The position numbers and the translations under genes were made by a program. The notes beneath the pieces are model-generated. The model searched no databases and had not been told where the DNA came from. It saw nothing but the letters and a program-made list of their open reading frames with translations. From NCBI RefSeq assembly GCF_002101815.1, contig NZ_LQPM01000009.1, positions 1 to 64,000 on the forward strand: a stretch of 64,000 nt of DNA. The letters are read 5' to 3'. The stretch comes from Mycobacterium paraense. Its GTDB lineage: Bacteria > Actinomycetota > Actinomycetes > Mycobacteriales > Mycobacteriaceae. Shown in pieces: positions 56,423 to 64,000 of the stretch (position 1 is the stretch's first letter; every line of letters starts with the position of its first letter).

Positions 56423-57946
56423 CTAAAAGGGCGGCGGATCGTCGTCGTCGAGCGGTGGGGCGGGTCCGCCGTAGGTCCAGTAGTCCATGGGCCGGGTCGT
56501 GCGCGCTTCGCGGGCCTGCCGATTGCGTCGGCGTTCGGCGGCGATGCGGTAGGCGCGGTCCTGGGCTCTGGTGCGGCGGCGTTTGGGCATCATCGCGGTG
56601 CGTTCGGCGCCGTAGTCGGGGATCGGGTCGGCTTCGGGGGCCGCAAAGCCCCCGACGGAGCGGCACAGACTCGGGAACAGCAGTGCGCTGCCCGGGGTCG
56701 TGACATAGGTCTGCCCGCCAGGCATGGTCACGATCAGGGTCCCGTCGCGCAACTGCTTTTCAACCCAGCCCCAAAACGTCTTCAGCAAATGATGAGTTCT
56801 GCAGTAGCACTTGAGGTTTGAGGCATGGGTGGGCCCACCTTGGGCGTAGGGGATGGTGTGGTCGATGTCGCATTCGATCGCCGGGCGATCACAACCCGGG
56901 GCACGACACGTCAGATCGCGGCAGCGCACGAAATCGGCCAACGCTTTGGAGGGCACGTAGCCGTTTTCCGGTGGGGCGTCGCCGGGATGGACCAGCGGCA
57001 CCAGCTTGGAAGAGGCGGCCAGTTCGGCCACCAGTTCGGGTGGGATGAGCCCGTCGGCCCCCAGCTCGGAGCCCGCCGCCGTGCCGGTGCCATCCAGGGT
57101 GGCCTGCTCGGCGATTACATGGATGACGACTGGCCCGGCCGGGGGCCGCTTGCCGGCCGCACAATCCGGGCGCCCGCAGCGACACCCCAGCCGGTCCGCC
57201 CCGGCCGCCAACGCACCCAGCGCGTCGGCGCGGCGCTGCTCGCGGGTGCGCGGATCGTGCGCGCACACCGTGGCCGCCAACGCAGTCAGCCGCCGGTCCA
57301 ACGCGTGGGCATCGGTGGCGAACAAAGTGCCTTGGATCTCGGCGAGGCCGTCTTGGACCCGATCCCCGATCCACACCTCCCGACCGACCTGAGCCTCGCG
57401 GCGCCGGCGTACCGCGTCCTTATCGGCCTTGGCCACGATCTTGTCCACCTGGGCGGCCAGCCGACCCCGGCTCATCGACGGCCAGCGCGCCACGTTGGCC
57501 GCCAGCGTGGCATCGACCCCCGCCAACACGGCGTCGTCGACGATCAAATCGGTGCGAAACACCAGCGTCGCAAACATCCTGAAATCGATGTCGCCGGCTC
57601 GAAATACCTCCCCCACCCCAGGCAGACGCTCCCGCAGCGCCCGCGCGTAGTGCAGCCGGCTGGCCGCCAGGCCCTGACTGATCCGCAACGCCGCGGCGAT
57701 TTCGGCGGCCACCGCCTCCATGGTGTCGATGGCCCAATCCTCGGTTTCCGAACACCGCGACAACCGATACCGAAACAACTCATGAATCGCGACCAGCTGC
57801 GCGGCCGCCGCCCGGTTCTCCGCCCGCGACTCCGCGCCGATCCGCTCCAGCATCACCGCCGACTCCGGAGTCACGGACGGGGAGTGCCGCTCGATCATCT
57901 CGTCAAGCCGGGCAATCGCCTCGGCACGGGCGGCTTCATCGAACAT
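56423..57946 (-). CDS. 13E12-type DUF222/HNH endonuclease-domain protein
   Basis: A 507-residue protein of the mycobacterial REP13E12 family. The DUF222 domain takes up the first 300 or so residues (VAAEIAAALRISQGLAASRL, then LPGVGEVFRAGDIDFRMFAT). The HNH nuclease motif follows at about 345-400: CRAPGCDRPAIECDIDHTIPYAQGG... with SNLKCYCRTHHLLKT, holding the Cys and His metal ligands. The ATG at 57946 lies inside a perfect LexA box, so strong SOS control is expected. Some 13E12 copies serve as phage attachment sites in M. tuberculosis. No repeat boundaries are visible here. Confidence 0.92.
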   Translation of the reverse strand: MFDEAARAEAIARLDEMIERHSPSVTPESAVMLERIGAESRAENRAAAAQLVAIHELFRYRLSRCSETEDWAIDTMEAVAAEIAAALRISQGLAASRLHYARALRERLPGVGEVFRAGDIDFRMFATLVFRTDLIVDDAVLAGVDATLAANVARWPSMSRGRLAAQVDKIVAKADKDAVRRRREAQVGREVWIGDRVQDGLAEIQGTLFATDAHALDRRLTALAATVCAHDPRTREQRRADALGALAAGADRLGCRCGRPDCAAGKRPPAGPVVIHVIAEQATLDGTGTAAGSELGADGLIPPELVAELAASSKLVPLVHPGDAPPENGYVPSKALADFVRCRDLTCRAPGCDRPAIECDIDHTIPYAQGGPTHASNLKCYCRTHHLLKTFWGWVEKQLRDGTLIVTMPGGQTYVTTPGSALLFPSLCRSVGGFAAPEADPIPDYGAERTAMMPKRRRTRAQDRAYRIAAERRRNRQAREARTTRPMDYWTYGGPAPPLDDDDPPPF

Positions 57947-57954
57947 ACGTTCGA
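57939..57954 (-). promoter_or_regulatory. Perfect LexA (SOS) box on the 13E12-type gene
   Basis: TCGAAC-N4-GTTCGA is an exact match to the mycobacterial LexA consensus. It overlaps the start codon at 57944-57946 and the predicted -10 CATACT (57954-57959, minus), which lies 7 nt before the ATG. Bound LexA would block a leaderless start completely. Confidence 0.88.
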
Positions 57955-58117
57955 GTATGCCACGCCCCACTGACATTTCTGTTCAAGCGGCCGGGGCAGA
58001 TGATCGTGGCAGCCGTTGCCAGTGGTGACCCGGCCGCTGACTGGCGCCCTGCCGGGTCGTCTTCGAATTGATCTGTCCCACCGTTGCGCGAACGCCGAAA
58101 AAAGAGCCCCGACACCG

Positions 58118-59590
58118 CTAGGGCATTCGCGTGCGGTGCCGCTTGTCGTGCGGCGGCACGCCGTTCACACCGCCGATCGACTCCGCGTAGGTGCCCACCG
58201 CGAAGCCGACACCAGAACCCATGATCGCCAAAGCATCCCGGTTGACGGCATCGACGGTGTCGCGGGGGCTTTGGAAGTTGGGGTCGAACGGGACGCCCGC
58301 CTGGCCGCCCCACAGTCGCGCTTGCACGGTGGTTTTCGGCTGCGAGGCGCCGGTAGTCATGCCGCCGACCGGCACGCCCGCGATCATGAAGGGGTGGTAG
58401 TCGGTCCTGGTGCCCAGCGGCATGTCGGCGGGCCGCTTGCCGGCCAGGTTCAGATAGCCGCCCAGCGTGCGCTCGATGCCGGCGGAACCCTCGGGCACGT
58501 CGCCGAAGGAGATTCCTGGCGTGGGCGGACCGGACTGGTCGCCGTCGTCGGTGAAGTAGCCGGCGTTCGGCGATCCGAGCATGGTGAAGTCCAGGTACAT
58601 CGCGATGTCGTTGAGTTGGTTGGCATCCATGCCGAACACGTAGTCGGTGACGCCGTTGAGCCCGTCCTCGTCGGCTCCCCAGAACACGAACCGCACCGCG
58701 TTGTTCACCGGGGCCAAAGGGCCCAGCTGCAGCGCCGTCTCCAACACGGCGGCCACGCCGGTCGCGTTGTCGTTGATGCCCGGTCCGTCGCGCGGGCCGT
58801 CGAGATGCGCGCCGACCACGATCGCCTCGTGCGGCGAGCCGGTTTCGGTCTGCGCCAGCACGTTTCGCGAGGTGATCTTGATGTTCTCGGCGTCCAGCAC
58901 CAGGCGTATCGGCGCGGTCTCACGCGCGAGCGCCGGGGCGCCGTAAGCGCCAACGACGGCGACCGGCACGGTCAGCTGCTTGAAATAACCGGGCGCGAAG
59001 AGGCCGGGCGGAGCCCCCTGGCCGCCGCTGGGCGCGCTGAGCACCACCAACGCCGCCGCGCCCTTGGCCAGCGCGGCGTTCTGCTTGTCGACCACCGAGC
59101 AACCTGAGTCGTCGACGACGGCGATCGCCCCCTTGGGCACCGCGGCCGGGTAATCGCCGACGGCGCAGCCCGAGGGTCGCGCCGGGTGCACCGGCGGCCC
59201 GGTGAGCCCGCCCGGGGGCGTGCGAACCAGCAGCGACGCCTGGTCGACCTGATAGGTGCGGCCGGCCACCGTGAGCGCGGGCTTACCGGGCGAAACGTTG
59301 AAGAGCCGGTCGAACTGCGGTGTTGATACGTTGAAACCCCTGTCCCGCAACGCCTTCGCCACATACTCGACGCTGGCGTCGTAGCCCGGCGTGCCGTCCG
59401 CGCGGTTTCCGCGGTTGGCGTTGGCGACGTTCTGCAGCGCGCGCAGGTGGGTGACCAGCCGGTCCGCGGTGACCCGCTGGGCCAGTACCCGGGCCAAATC
59501 CGGCGCGGCCGACGGCGGTGCGGGGCGCGGCGACGAGCATCCCGCCACGAGCGCGAGCACGATCAGCGCCGAGGCCAGCGGGCGCATCAT
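58118..59590 (-). CDS. M28-family lipoprotein, divergent lpqL paralogue
   Basis: A 490-residue lipoprotein: lipobox LVAGC at Cys18, a PA-like domain (about residues 110-230), and an M28 peptidase domain after that. GAHLDGPRDGPGINDNATG keeps a metal His and Asp. WGADEDG has Asp where the catalytic base Glu is expected, and LDFTMLGSP has Thr where the zinc-binding Asp is expected. Activity is therefore doubtful or altered. TDYHPFMIAGVPVGG is the last metal region. Its ATG overlaps the stop of lpqL by ATGA (59587-59590), so it is a tandem copy in one operon. Confidence 0.88.
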   Translation of the reverse strand: MMRPLASALIVLALVAGCSSPRPAPPSAAPDLARVLAQRVTADRLVTHLRALQNVANANRGNRADGTPGYDASVEYVAKALRDRGFNVSTPQFDRLFNVSPGKPALTVAGRTYQVDQASLLVRTPPGGLTGPPVHPARPSGCAVGDYPAAVPKGAIAVVDDSGCSVVDKQNAALAKGAAALVVLSAPSGGQGAPPGLFAPGYFKQLTVPVAVVGAYGAPALARETAPIRLVLDAENIKITSRNVLAQTETGSPHEAIVVGAHLDGPRDGPGINDNATGVAAVLETALQLGPLAPVNNAVRFVFWGADEDGLNGVTDYVFGMDANQLNDIAMYLDFTMLGSPNAGYFTDDGDQSGPPTPGISFGDVPEGSAGIERTLGGYLNLAGKRPADMPLGTRTDYHPFMIAGVPVGGMTTGASQPKTTVQARLWGGQAGVPFDPNFQSPRDTVDAVNRDALAIMGSGVGFAVGTYAESIGGVNGVPPHDKRHRTRMP

Positions 59591-61086
59591 GGCTTGGCGA
59601 GCACGTGGCGCGTGCGATCCGCCAGGACCGGAACCCCGTTGCGGCCGCTGAGGTCCTGCGCGTAGAAGCCCACCGCGTAGGCCACGCCGGCGCCGTTGAT
59701 GCCCAGCGAGGTGCGGTCGATGTGATCGAGGGTGTCGGTTTTCTGGTGATAGTTGGGGTCGAACGGTTGGTCGGCTTCCCCGCCCCACAGCTTGGCCTGC
59801 TCGGCGGATTTCTTCACCTCCGCGCCCGAGAACAGCCCGCCCGCCGGGATGCCGGCGAGGGTGAATCCGTCGTAGTCCGAACGGCCGTCGAACGAGGTGT
59901 CCTGCGCGGTCTTGCCGGCCGATTTGAGGTAGGCGACCAGCGTGCGCTCGATGCCGGCCGAGCCCTCCGGCACCACCGGCTGGCCGCGCGCGTCCATCGG
60001 CAGCGACTGGTCCCCGTCATAGGTGAAGTAACCGGGGTTGGGCGACGCGAGCATGTCGAAGTTCAAATACAGCGCAATGCCTTTGAGCGCGTCGAGGTTC
60101 AGCGACTCCACGTAGTTGCGCGAGCCGATCAGCCCGAGTTCCTCGGCGCCCCAGAAGCCGAACCGCACCGCGTTGTGCACCTGCGGCGAATTCCCCAGCT
60201 GCACCGCGGTTTCCAGGACCGCGGCCACGCCGGATCCGTTGTCGTTGATGCCCGGGCCCTCGGGCACGCTGTCCAGGTGGGCACCGGCCATCACGACGTC
60301 GGTGGGCGAGCCGGTCTTGGTCTGCGCGATCACGTTGCGGGCCTTGAAGGTTTGCACGCTCGCGTTGAGCTTGATCGTGGTCGGTCCCGGCTGCGCGCGC
60401 AGCTGCATCCCGATGGACTTGGTGACGCTCAGCACCGGGATCTTCACGTCGGTGTCGGCCCCGAGGGTGCCGCCCATCTGCTGCTCGTCGACGTTGTCGA
60501 CGACGATCATCGCGACGGCGCCGCGCTGCGCCGCGGCGTTCTCCTTCTGGGCGAACGGGCAGGTGCCGCGGTCCACCAGCACCACCGCGCCCTGCACCCG
60601 CAGCCCATCGAAGTCCGACGGCTTGCAGCCCGGGTCGTCTCCCTGCGGCACCGGCACCAGTGGCCCGCTCACCCCGTCGGGCGGGGTGCCGAGGCTGAAC
60701 TCCAGCGGGCGCGCCTCGACCGCCGCGCCGCCGACCGTCAGCGCCGGCTTGTCGCCGTGGAACACCCGGGCCGAGAACTCGGGGGTCTGCACGTCGAAAC
60801 CGCTGTTGCGCAACGTGTTCACCACATAGTCGACGCTGGCTTCGTAGCCGGGGGTGCCCACGGCGCGGGTGCCGTTGTTGGCGTTGGCGATGTCCTGGAG
60901 TTTCGACAGGTGCGCCAACATCCCGTCGGCCGTGACCTTGTCGTGCAGTGCGGTCGCGAACGAGGCCGCGGCCGGGTTGGCGCTAGGCTGCTCCGAGCCG
61001 GCGCAGCGGTTCGAGCATCCGGCCAGGGATGCGGCCAGGGCGACGGCGCCGAGCACCGCCGGGATCGTTCGCGATTTTTTTACCAT
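59587..61086 (-). CDS. lpqL: M28 aminopeptidase lipoprotein LpqL
   Basis: A 499-residue lipoprotein, almost exactly the LpqL length. The lipobox is SLAGC at Cys24. A PA domain follows (VVLVDRGTCPFAQKENAAAQ, about residues 150-230). The M28 zinc peptidase domain has GAHLDSVPEGPGINDNGSG (His and Asp), FWGAEELGLIGS (catalytic Glu plus zinc Glu), LNFDMLASPNPGYF (zinc Asp) and SDYDGFTLAGIPAGG. It probably trims peptides at the outer face of the membrane. A divergent paralogue follows in an ATGA overlap. Confidence 0.94.
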   Translation of the reverse strand: MVKKSRTIPAVLGAVALAASLAGCSNRCAGSEQPSANPAAASFATALHDKVTADGMLAHLSKLQDIANANNGTRAVGTPGYEASVDYVVNTLRNSGFDVQTPEFSARVFHGDKPALTVGGAAVEARPLEFSLGTPPDGVSGPLVPVPQGDDPGCKPSDFDGLRVQGAVVLVDRGTCPFAQKENAAAQRGAVAMIVVDNVDEQQMGGTLGADTDVKIPVLSVTKSIGMQLRAQPGPTTIKLNASVQTFKARNVIAQTKTGSPTDVVMAGAHLDSVPEGPGINDNGSGVAAVLETAVQLGNSPQVHNAVRFGFWGAEELGLIGSRNYVESLNLDALKGIALYLNFDMLASPNPGYFTYDGDQSLPMDARGQPVVPEGSAGIERTLVAYLKSAGKTAQDTSFDGRSDYDGFTLAGIPAGGLFSGAEVKKSAEQAKLWGGEADQPFDPNYHQKTDTLDHIDRTSLGINGAGVAYAVGFYAQDLSGRNGVPVLADRTRHVLAKP

Positions 61087-61097
61087 CGCGCCCAAGG

Positions 61098-61523
61098 TTA
61101 GACATACAGCGCGGTGAATGGCGCAAAAGGAATGTTGCGCACCACAAACCAAACCGCCACCAGCAGCAGCGTCACCATCGCCGCCCAGCGCTGGTGCTGC
61201 CACCCCTTGACGCGCCGGCCCGTCACCCGACCGTAGGTCCACGCCCCATACGCCCATACCAGCAGCACCAGCGCCACCAGGCCCAGCGCGTTGAACCGGG
61301 CCGCCGCCGCCACGTCGCCGTGCATCAGCGAATACAACATCCGTGCGCTGCCGCACCCCGGGCAGTCGATGCCCAGCAGGGCCTTGGTGGGACACACCGG
61401 CACCGGCCCACCCGGCGTGGTGGGATCACCCACCCAGGTGGCCGCGCACACCAACGTCGTGGACGCGGCCACCAGGAGCGGCGCCCCCAGGGCGAACCGC
61501 ACCGGCCGTTGGCGCGTTACCAC
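61098..61523 (-). CDS. DUF2752 membrane protein
   Basis: A 141-residue protein with the DUF2752 signature CPTKALLGIDCPGCGSARMLYSLMHGD, of which the CPGCG core is diagnostic. Three membrane segments lie at about residues 10-28, 78-98 and 112-130. The GTG at 61523 has GGGGAC about 5 nt upstream. It follows the CD225-type gene by 12 bp and precedes lpqL by 11 bp on the same strand, so all four genes may be co-transcribed. Function unknown. Confidence 0.88.
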   Translation of the reverse strand: MVTRQRPVRFALGAPLLVAASTTLVCAATWVGDPTTPGGPVPVCPTKALLGIDCPGCGSARMLYSLMHGDVAAAARFNALGLVALVLLVWAYGAWTYGRVTGRRVKGWQHQRWAAMVTLLLVAVWFVVRNIPFAPFTALYV

Positions 61524-61535
61524 GAGCGTCCCCGC

Positions 61536-61865
61536 TTAGAACATCGCGGAAATCATGGCCGCGCTGGTGTTGTCCGCGTTCATACCGACGGCCACCGTGT
61601 AGATGATCGCGATGACGACCCAGACGACCCAGATGATGACCGACCAGATGACCCACTTGCGTGCGCTGGCGGCGGCCGCCTGCGCCTCCGCGTGCAAACC
61701 CTGCGCCCACATTCCGTTGACTTGGGCGGCTTTCACGATCGCCACGATCCCGGTGATGGGAAAGCAGAATATCGTCGCCAAAATCGCCCACACCAAGTAG
61801 TTATTCGGCGCTTGCCCAACGGGCTGCTGCGGCGGGTATCCCGGGGGCGGTGGTGGCTGTGTCAT
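61536..61865 (-). CDS. CD225/dispanin-like small membrane protein
   Basis: A 109-residue protein. A Pro-rich N-terminus (MTQPPPPPGYPPQQPVGQ) precedes the CD225 pattern: NYLVWAILATIFCFPITGIV and VAIVKAAQVNGMWAQGLHAE, then the second membrane segment WVIWSVIIWVVWVVIAIIYT. Mycobacterial members of this family are common and of unknown function. GGAGAATCC lies just before the ATG at 61865. It is first in the unit with the DUF2752 gene and the two M28 lipoproteins. Confidence 0.87.
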   Translation of the reverse strand: MTQPPPPPGYPPQQPVGQAPNNYLVWAILATIFCFPITGIVAIVKAAQVNGMWAQGLHAEAQAAAASARKWVIWSVIIWVVWVVIAIIYTVAVGMNADNTSAAMISAMF

Positions 61866-62179
61866 GGATTCTCCAGTCGCGAGGAGTTAACCGGCGTGAA
61901 GCGGTGCTTACCATACCCGAGCGGCGCGGGGACGGCACCCTCTCGGCGAAATTCGTTATTTGCGCACGTCGCCCGAACGGCGGAAATGTAGCGGGAAGCC
62001 GCGAAATAGGCTGGCCGTGAAGCGCTTTGCCGCGCGCGGAGGGCCGACCGGGCGCGGATAAATAGATTCCCAAACAGATAATTTCCTGCGGAATGTGTTG
62101 CATAGACAGGACATAGCCCTACGATCCCTTTAGCGGAAGCATTGTTTCCGGGCAGCGACGCAACCATTAGGAGCCAAAG
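61866..62179. other. Divergent intergenic region, no gene seen
   Basis: These 314 bp separate the CD225-type gene (minus) from the first secreted paralogue (plus). The left third is GC-rich with no convincing frame. The right half is AT-richer and contains a SigA-like promoter (62098-62125) for the plus-strand gene. A short minus-strand frame through the left part has no coding character. I see no RNA gene or clear operator. Confidence 0.6.
62098..62125 (+). promoter_or_regulatory. SigA-like promoter of the first secreted paralogue
   Basis: TTGCAT (62098-62103) and TACGAT (62120-62125) form a -35/-10 pair with a 16-bp spacer. Transcription would start about 45 bp before the ATG at 62180, which has its own TTAGGAG ribosome binding site. 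Confidence 0.55.
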
Positions 62180-62704
62180 ATGCCTCATCCGAGCAAGGCG
62201 CTGCGAGCCGCGGCGGCCGCAGCGCTCGCGGGCGGTTTCGCGTTGGCCGGTGCCACCGTCGCGGTCGCGGACCCCAACACCGGTAACCCGGCGGACATCA
62301 ACACGCTGGCCGGATCGCTGTCCAAGGGCTACGGCCTCAACAACTGCACTCCCGGAAACATCGACGCCGGCGAGCTGGCGGTGCTCACCTGCGGACAAAA
62401 CCCCGACCCCAGCGGCCCCGTCCAGGCGAGGTACATGCTCCTCAACAACGCCGACAGCCTGAACGGCTCGTTCAAGACCAGCATCAAGGACGACGTATTG
62501 ACCGCCTGCGGGGACACCGGCCAATCGCCCACGACCTGGCACCAAGGCAGCAACAACGCCAACTCGGGATCCGTCGCGTGCGGCACCTACCAGAATGCCG
62601 CCGAGGTCATCTGGACCACGGATTCCAAAAACGTGCTCAGCCTCATCCGCGGGTCCAACTCCGACGTCGCCGCGCTCTACCAGTGGTGGCGCGCGAACGG
62701 CTGA
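62180..62704 (+). CDS. Secreted four-Cys protein, paralogue 1 of 3
   Basis: A 174-residue exported protein. The signal peptide (about residues 1-30) ends VAVA-DPN. The mature part begins DPNTGNPADINTLAGSLSKG and contains four Cys (NNCTPG, LTCGQN, TACGDT, VACGTY), which could make two disulfides. It ends ALYQWWRANG. The next two genes encode close relatives. TTAGGAG precedes the ATG. I know the type only as a mycobacterial exported family with no function assigned. Confidence 0.82.
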   Translation: MPHPSKALRAAAAAALAGGFALAGATVAVADPNTGNPADINTLAGSLSKGYGLNNCTPGNIDAGELAVLTCGQNPDPSGPVQARYMLLNNADSLNGSFKTSIKDDVLTACGDTGQSPTTWHQGSNNANSGSVACGTYQNAAEVIWTTDSKNVLSLIRGSNSDVAALYQWWRANG

Positions 62705-62794
62705 CATCAACCATTGGGCCGCAACGTATTTCATCTGCACGGCCCGAAAGGCGCTCGGGTTCCTTGATTTTCCCCCACAATGAAGGAGTTCAGA

Positions 62795-63319
62795 ATGTCC
62801 CCTCTCACCAACGCGCTGCGAGCCGCGACGGCCTCGGCGCTCATGGGCGCTTCCGCCCTGGTCGGTGCGGTCACGGCGACCGCGGACCCCGGCACCGGTA
62901 GCTCGGCCGACATCAACACCCTGGCCGGCGCGCTGTCCAAGGGCTACGGCCTCAACACTTGTCAGACGGCGCCACTGTCGGGTCCCGTTCTGGCCGAACT
63001 CGATTGCGGGCAGAACCCCGACTCCAACGGACCGGCCGCCGGCGTCTACCAACTGTTCGGCAACGGCAGCGATCTGGCCGCCGCGTTCACCTCCGGCATC
63101 AACGGTGTGTCGCTGAGCCCGTGCGGTGACAACGGCCAGTCGCCCGGCACCTGGCACCAGGGCAGCTCGGGCGCGACGGCGGGGCAGGTGGCGTGCGGCA
63201 CCTACAAGAACGCCGCGGTCATCACCTGGACCACCGACGCCAAAAACGTGCTGAGCCACATCCGGGCGTCCAACACCGATGTCAACGCGCTCTATCAGTG
63301 GTGGCGGACGAACGGCTAG
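62795..63319 (+). CDS. Secreted four-Cys protein, paralogue 2 of 3
   Basis: A 174-residue relative of the preceding protein. The signal peptide ends TATA-DPG. The mature start is DPGTGSSADINTLAGALSKG and the end is ALYQWWRTNG. Cys positions are the same four (NTCQTA, LDCGQN, SPCGDN, VACGTY). The ATG at 62795 is chosen for its AAGGAG ribosome binding site; an ATG at 62780 has none. It follows paralogue 1 by 90 bp. Of the three, paralogues 1 and 2 are the most alike. Confidence 0.82.
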   Translation: MSPLTNALRAATASALMGASALVGAVTATADPGTGSSADINTLAGALSKGYGLNTCQTAPLSGPVLAELDCGQNPDSNGPAAGVYQLFGNGSDLAAAFTSGINGVSLSPCGDNGQSPGTWHQGSSGATAGQVACGTYKNAAVITWTTDAKNVLSHIRASNTDVNALYQWWRTNG

Positions 63320-63327
63320 GGGGTCGG

Positions 63328-63855
63328 ATGATGTCTCGCCTCACCACCGCCCTGCGCGCCGCGACGGCCGCGGCGCTCACCGCGAGTTTCGCCGTCGCGG
63401 GCGCCGCTACCGCGTCCGCGGACCCGAGCACCGGCAGCACGGCCGATATCAACACCCTGGCCGCGTCGCTGTCGAAGGGCTACGGCCTCAACAATTGCAA
63501 ACCGCAAGCCATCACCGAAAAGGGTGAGATCGCCGAGCTGCAATGCGGGGAAAGCCCCGACTCCAGCGGGCCCGCCAGCGGGCAATACGGCCTCTTCTCC
63601 TCGAGCGGCGACGCGGCCGCCACGTTCGCCAACGCCGTCAAGGGCGGAACCATGACCGGGTGCGGGGGCGACATGACCCAATCGCCCGGGACGTGGAGCC
63701 AGAACGGCCAGGCCGGCGGGAAGCTCGCGTGCGAAACCAGCCAGAACCTCGCGGTGGTCACCTGGACCACCGACAGCAAGAACCTGGTGGGCCAGATCGT
63801 CGGGCGCAACGGTGACATCGGCGCGCTGTACAAATGGTGGCAGGCCAACGGCTGA
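63328..63855 (+). CDS. Secreted four-Cys protein, paralogue 3 of 3
   Basis: A 175-residue relative with a signal peptide ending ASA-DPS, the mature start DPSTGSTADINTLAASLSKG and the end ALYKWWQANG. The four Cys are kept (NNCKPQ, LQCGES, TGCGGD, LACETS), though the last motif is changed from ACGTY to ACETS. AGGGGG lies just before the ATG at 63328. Only 8 bp separate it from paralogue 2, so those two are co-transcribed. It is convergent with the SGNH hydrolase gene, 4 bp away. Confidence 0.82.
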   Translation: MMSRLTTALRAATAAALTASFAVAGAATASADPSTGSTADINTLAASLSKGYGLNNCKPQAITEKGEIAELQCGESPDSSGPASGQYGLFSSSGDAAATFANAVKGGTMTGCGGDMTQSPGTWSQNGQAGGKLACETSQNLAVVTWTTDSKNLVGQIVGRNGDIGALYKWWQANG

Positions 63856-63859
63856 CGCT

Positions 63860-64000
63860 CTACAGTTGCGCGGCAACCAGATCCGCGACCGCGCGCATCC
63901 CGGCGCCGTTGGGGTGCAGCGGGGCCGGCCGGCCCGGTAGCGGCACACCGAATCGCGCGGGCGTCGTGGTCCACGGCTCGGGCGACCACGCGTGGTGCGG
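63860..64000 (-). CDS. Partial SGNH/GDSL hydrolase, C-terminal end
   Basis: The last 46 codons of a minus-strand gene whose start lies outside the window. The text PAPLHPNGAGMRAVADLV contains the conserved C-terminal block of SGNH esterases, in which the His of HPN is the catalytic base. The gene ends in TAG at 63860-63862. The rest of the active site (Ser, Gly, Asn) is beyond the edge. An exported lipase or esterase is likely for mycobacterial members of this type. Confidence 0.65.
   Translation of the reverse strand, partial: PHHAWSPEPWTTTPARFGVPLPGRPAPLHPNGAGMRAVADLVAAQL

Noticed and set aside
56423..57946. 13E12-type gene as an insertion sequence or prophage
   Set aside because: No transposase, integrase, terminal repeats or target duplication are visible; only the DUF222/HNH gene itself can be supported.

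Overview
The window comes from a high-GC actinobacterium and almost certainly from a slow-growing Mycobacterium. It has a PPE-MPTR protein, mmpS/mmpL, the sigK-rskA pair, groEL2 with two CIRCE boxes, virR, sodC, lpqL/lpqM and ctpH, in the order known from the Rv0418-Rv0456 segment of M. tuberculosis but read in reverse. Several blocks absent from that strain, as I remember it, are inserted between the conserved genes. The content looks like the M. avium complex or a close relative; I cannot name a species.

Layout. 0-6.2 kb: a crotonase (echA2), an Rv0455c-type secreted protein, a small Cys-rich protein, an IdeR-like iron box and mmpS4-mmpL4, which together look like a siderophore-export locus. 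6.2-9.2 kb: dipZ followed by sigK-rskA. 9.2-14.6 kb: a membrane protein, a DinB/DUF664 protein, a glyoxalase-fold protein, a D-aminoacylase-like amidohydrolase, a PPE-MPTR gene and a flavin-fold protein. 14.7-16.5 kb: groEL2 with its HrcA sites. 16.5-21.5 kb: a TetR/SDR divergent pair, then an M24 peptidase-fold protein, a cupin, a Baeyer-Villiger-type monooxygenase and a VOC protein. 21.5-27.8 kb: moeA2, an MFS exporter on the opposite strand, and a tightly overlapping psd-pssA-AAA ATPase operon. 27.7-32.5 kb: a TetR-controlled accessory block (SRPBCC-like protein, DHA2 MFS, SDR, crotonase). 32.5-35.8 kb: Lon-N protein, YbdK ligase, sodC, virR and a DUF3263 protein. 36-38.1 kb: def, a shortened GNAT gene and xthA. 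38.2-43.5 kb: the large P-type ATPase ctpH flanked by two small membrane proteins that share a motif. 43.5-48.4 kb: a three-gene signalling operon (PAS-ANTAR, STAS, and a 1267-residue hybrid kinase/phosphatase). 48.4-51.6 kb: TPP riboswitch, thiC, thiD and a hydrolase. 51.6-54.8 kb: a double TetR regulator, two small membrane proteins, MarR and an F420-type oxidoreductase. 54.8-61.1 kb: lpqM, an SOS-box-bearing 13E12-type DUF222/HNH gene, and two tandem M28 lipoprotein peptidases. 61.1-64 kb: two small membrane proteins, three tandem secreted paralogues and the end of an SGNH hydrolase.

How the genes work together. Iron-controlled siderophore export, redox and cell-envelope homeostasis (dipZ/SigK, sodC, virR), phosphatidylethanolamine synthesis and thiamine synthesis appear as compact operons, mostly coupled by ATGA, GTGA or TGATG overlaps. 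Many first genes show a TANNNT-type -10 hexamer 6-7 nt before the start codon, the layout expected of leaderless mycobacterial transcripts. I see no tRNA, rRNA, CRISPR array or insertion sequence.
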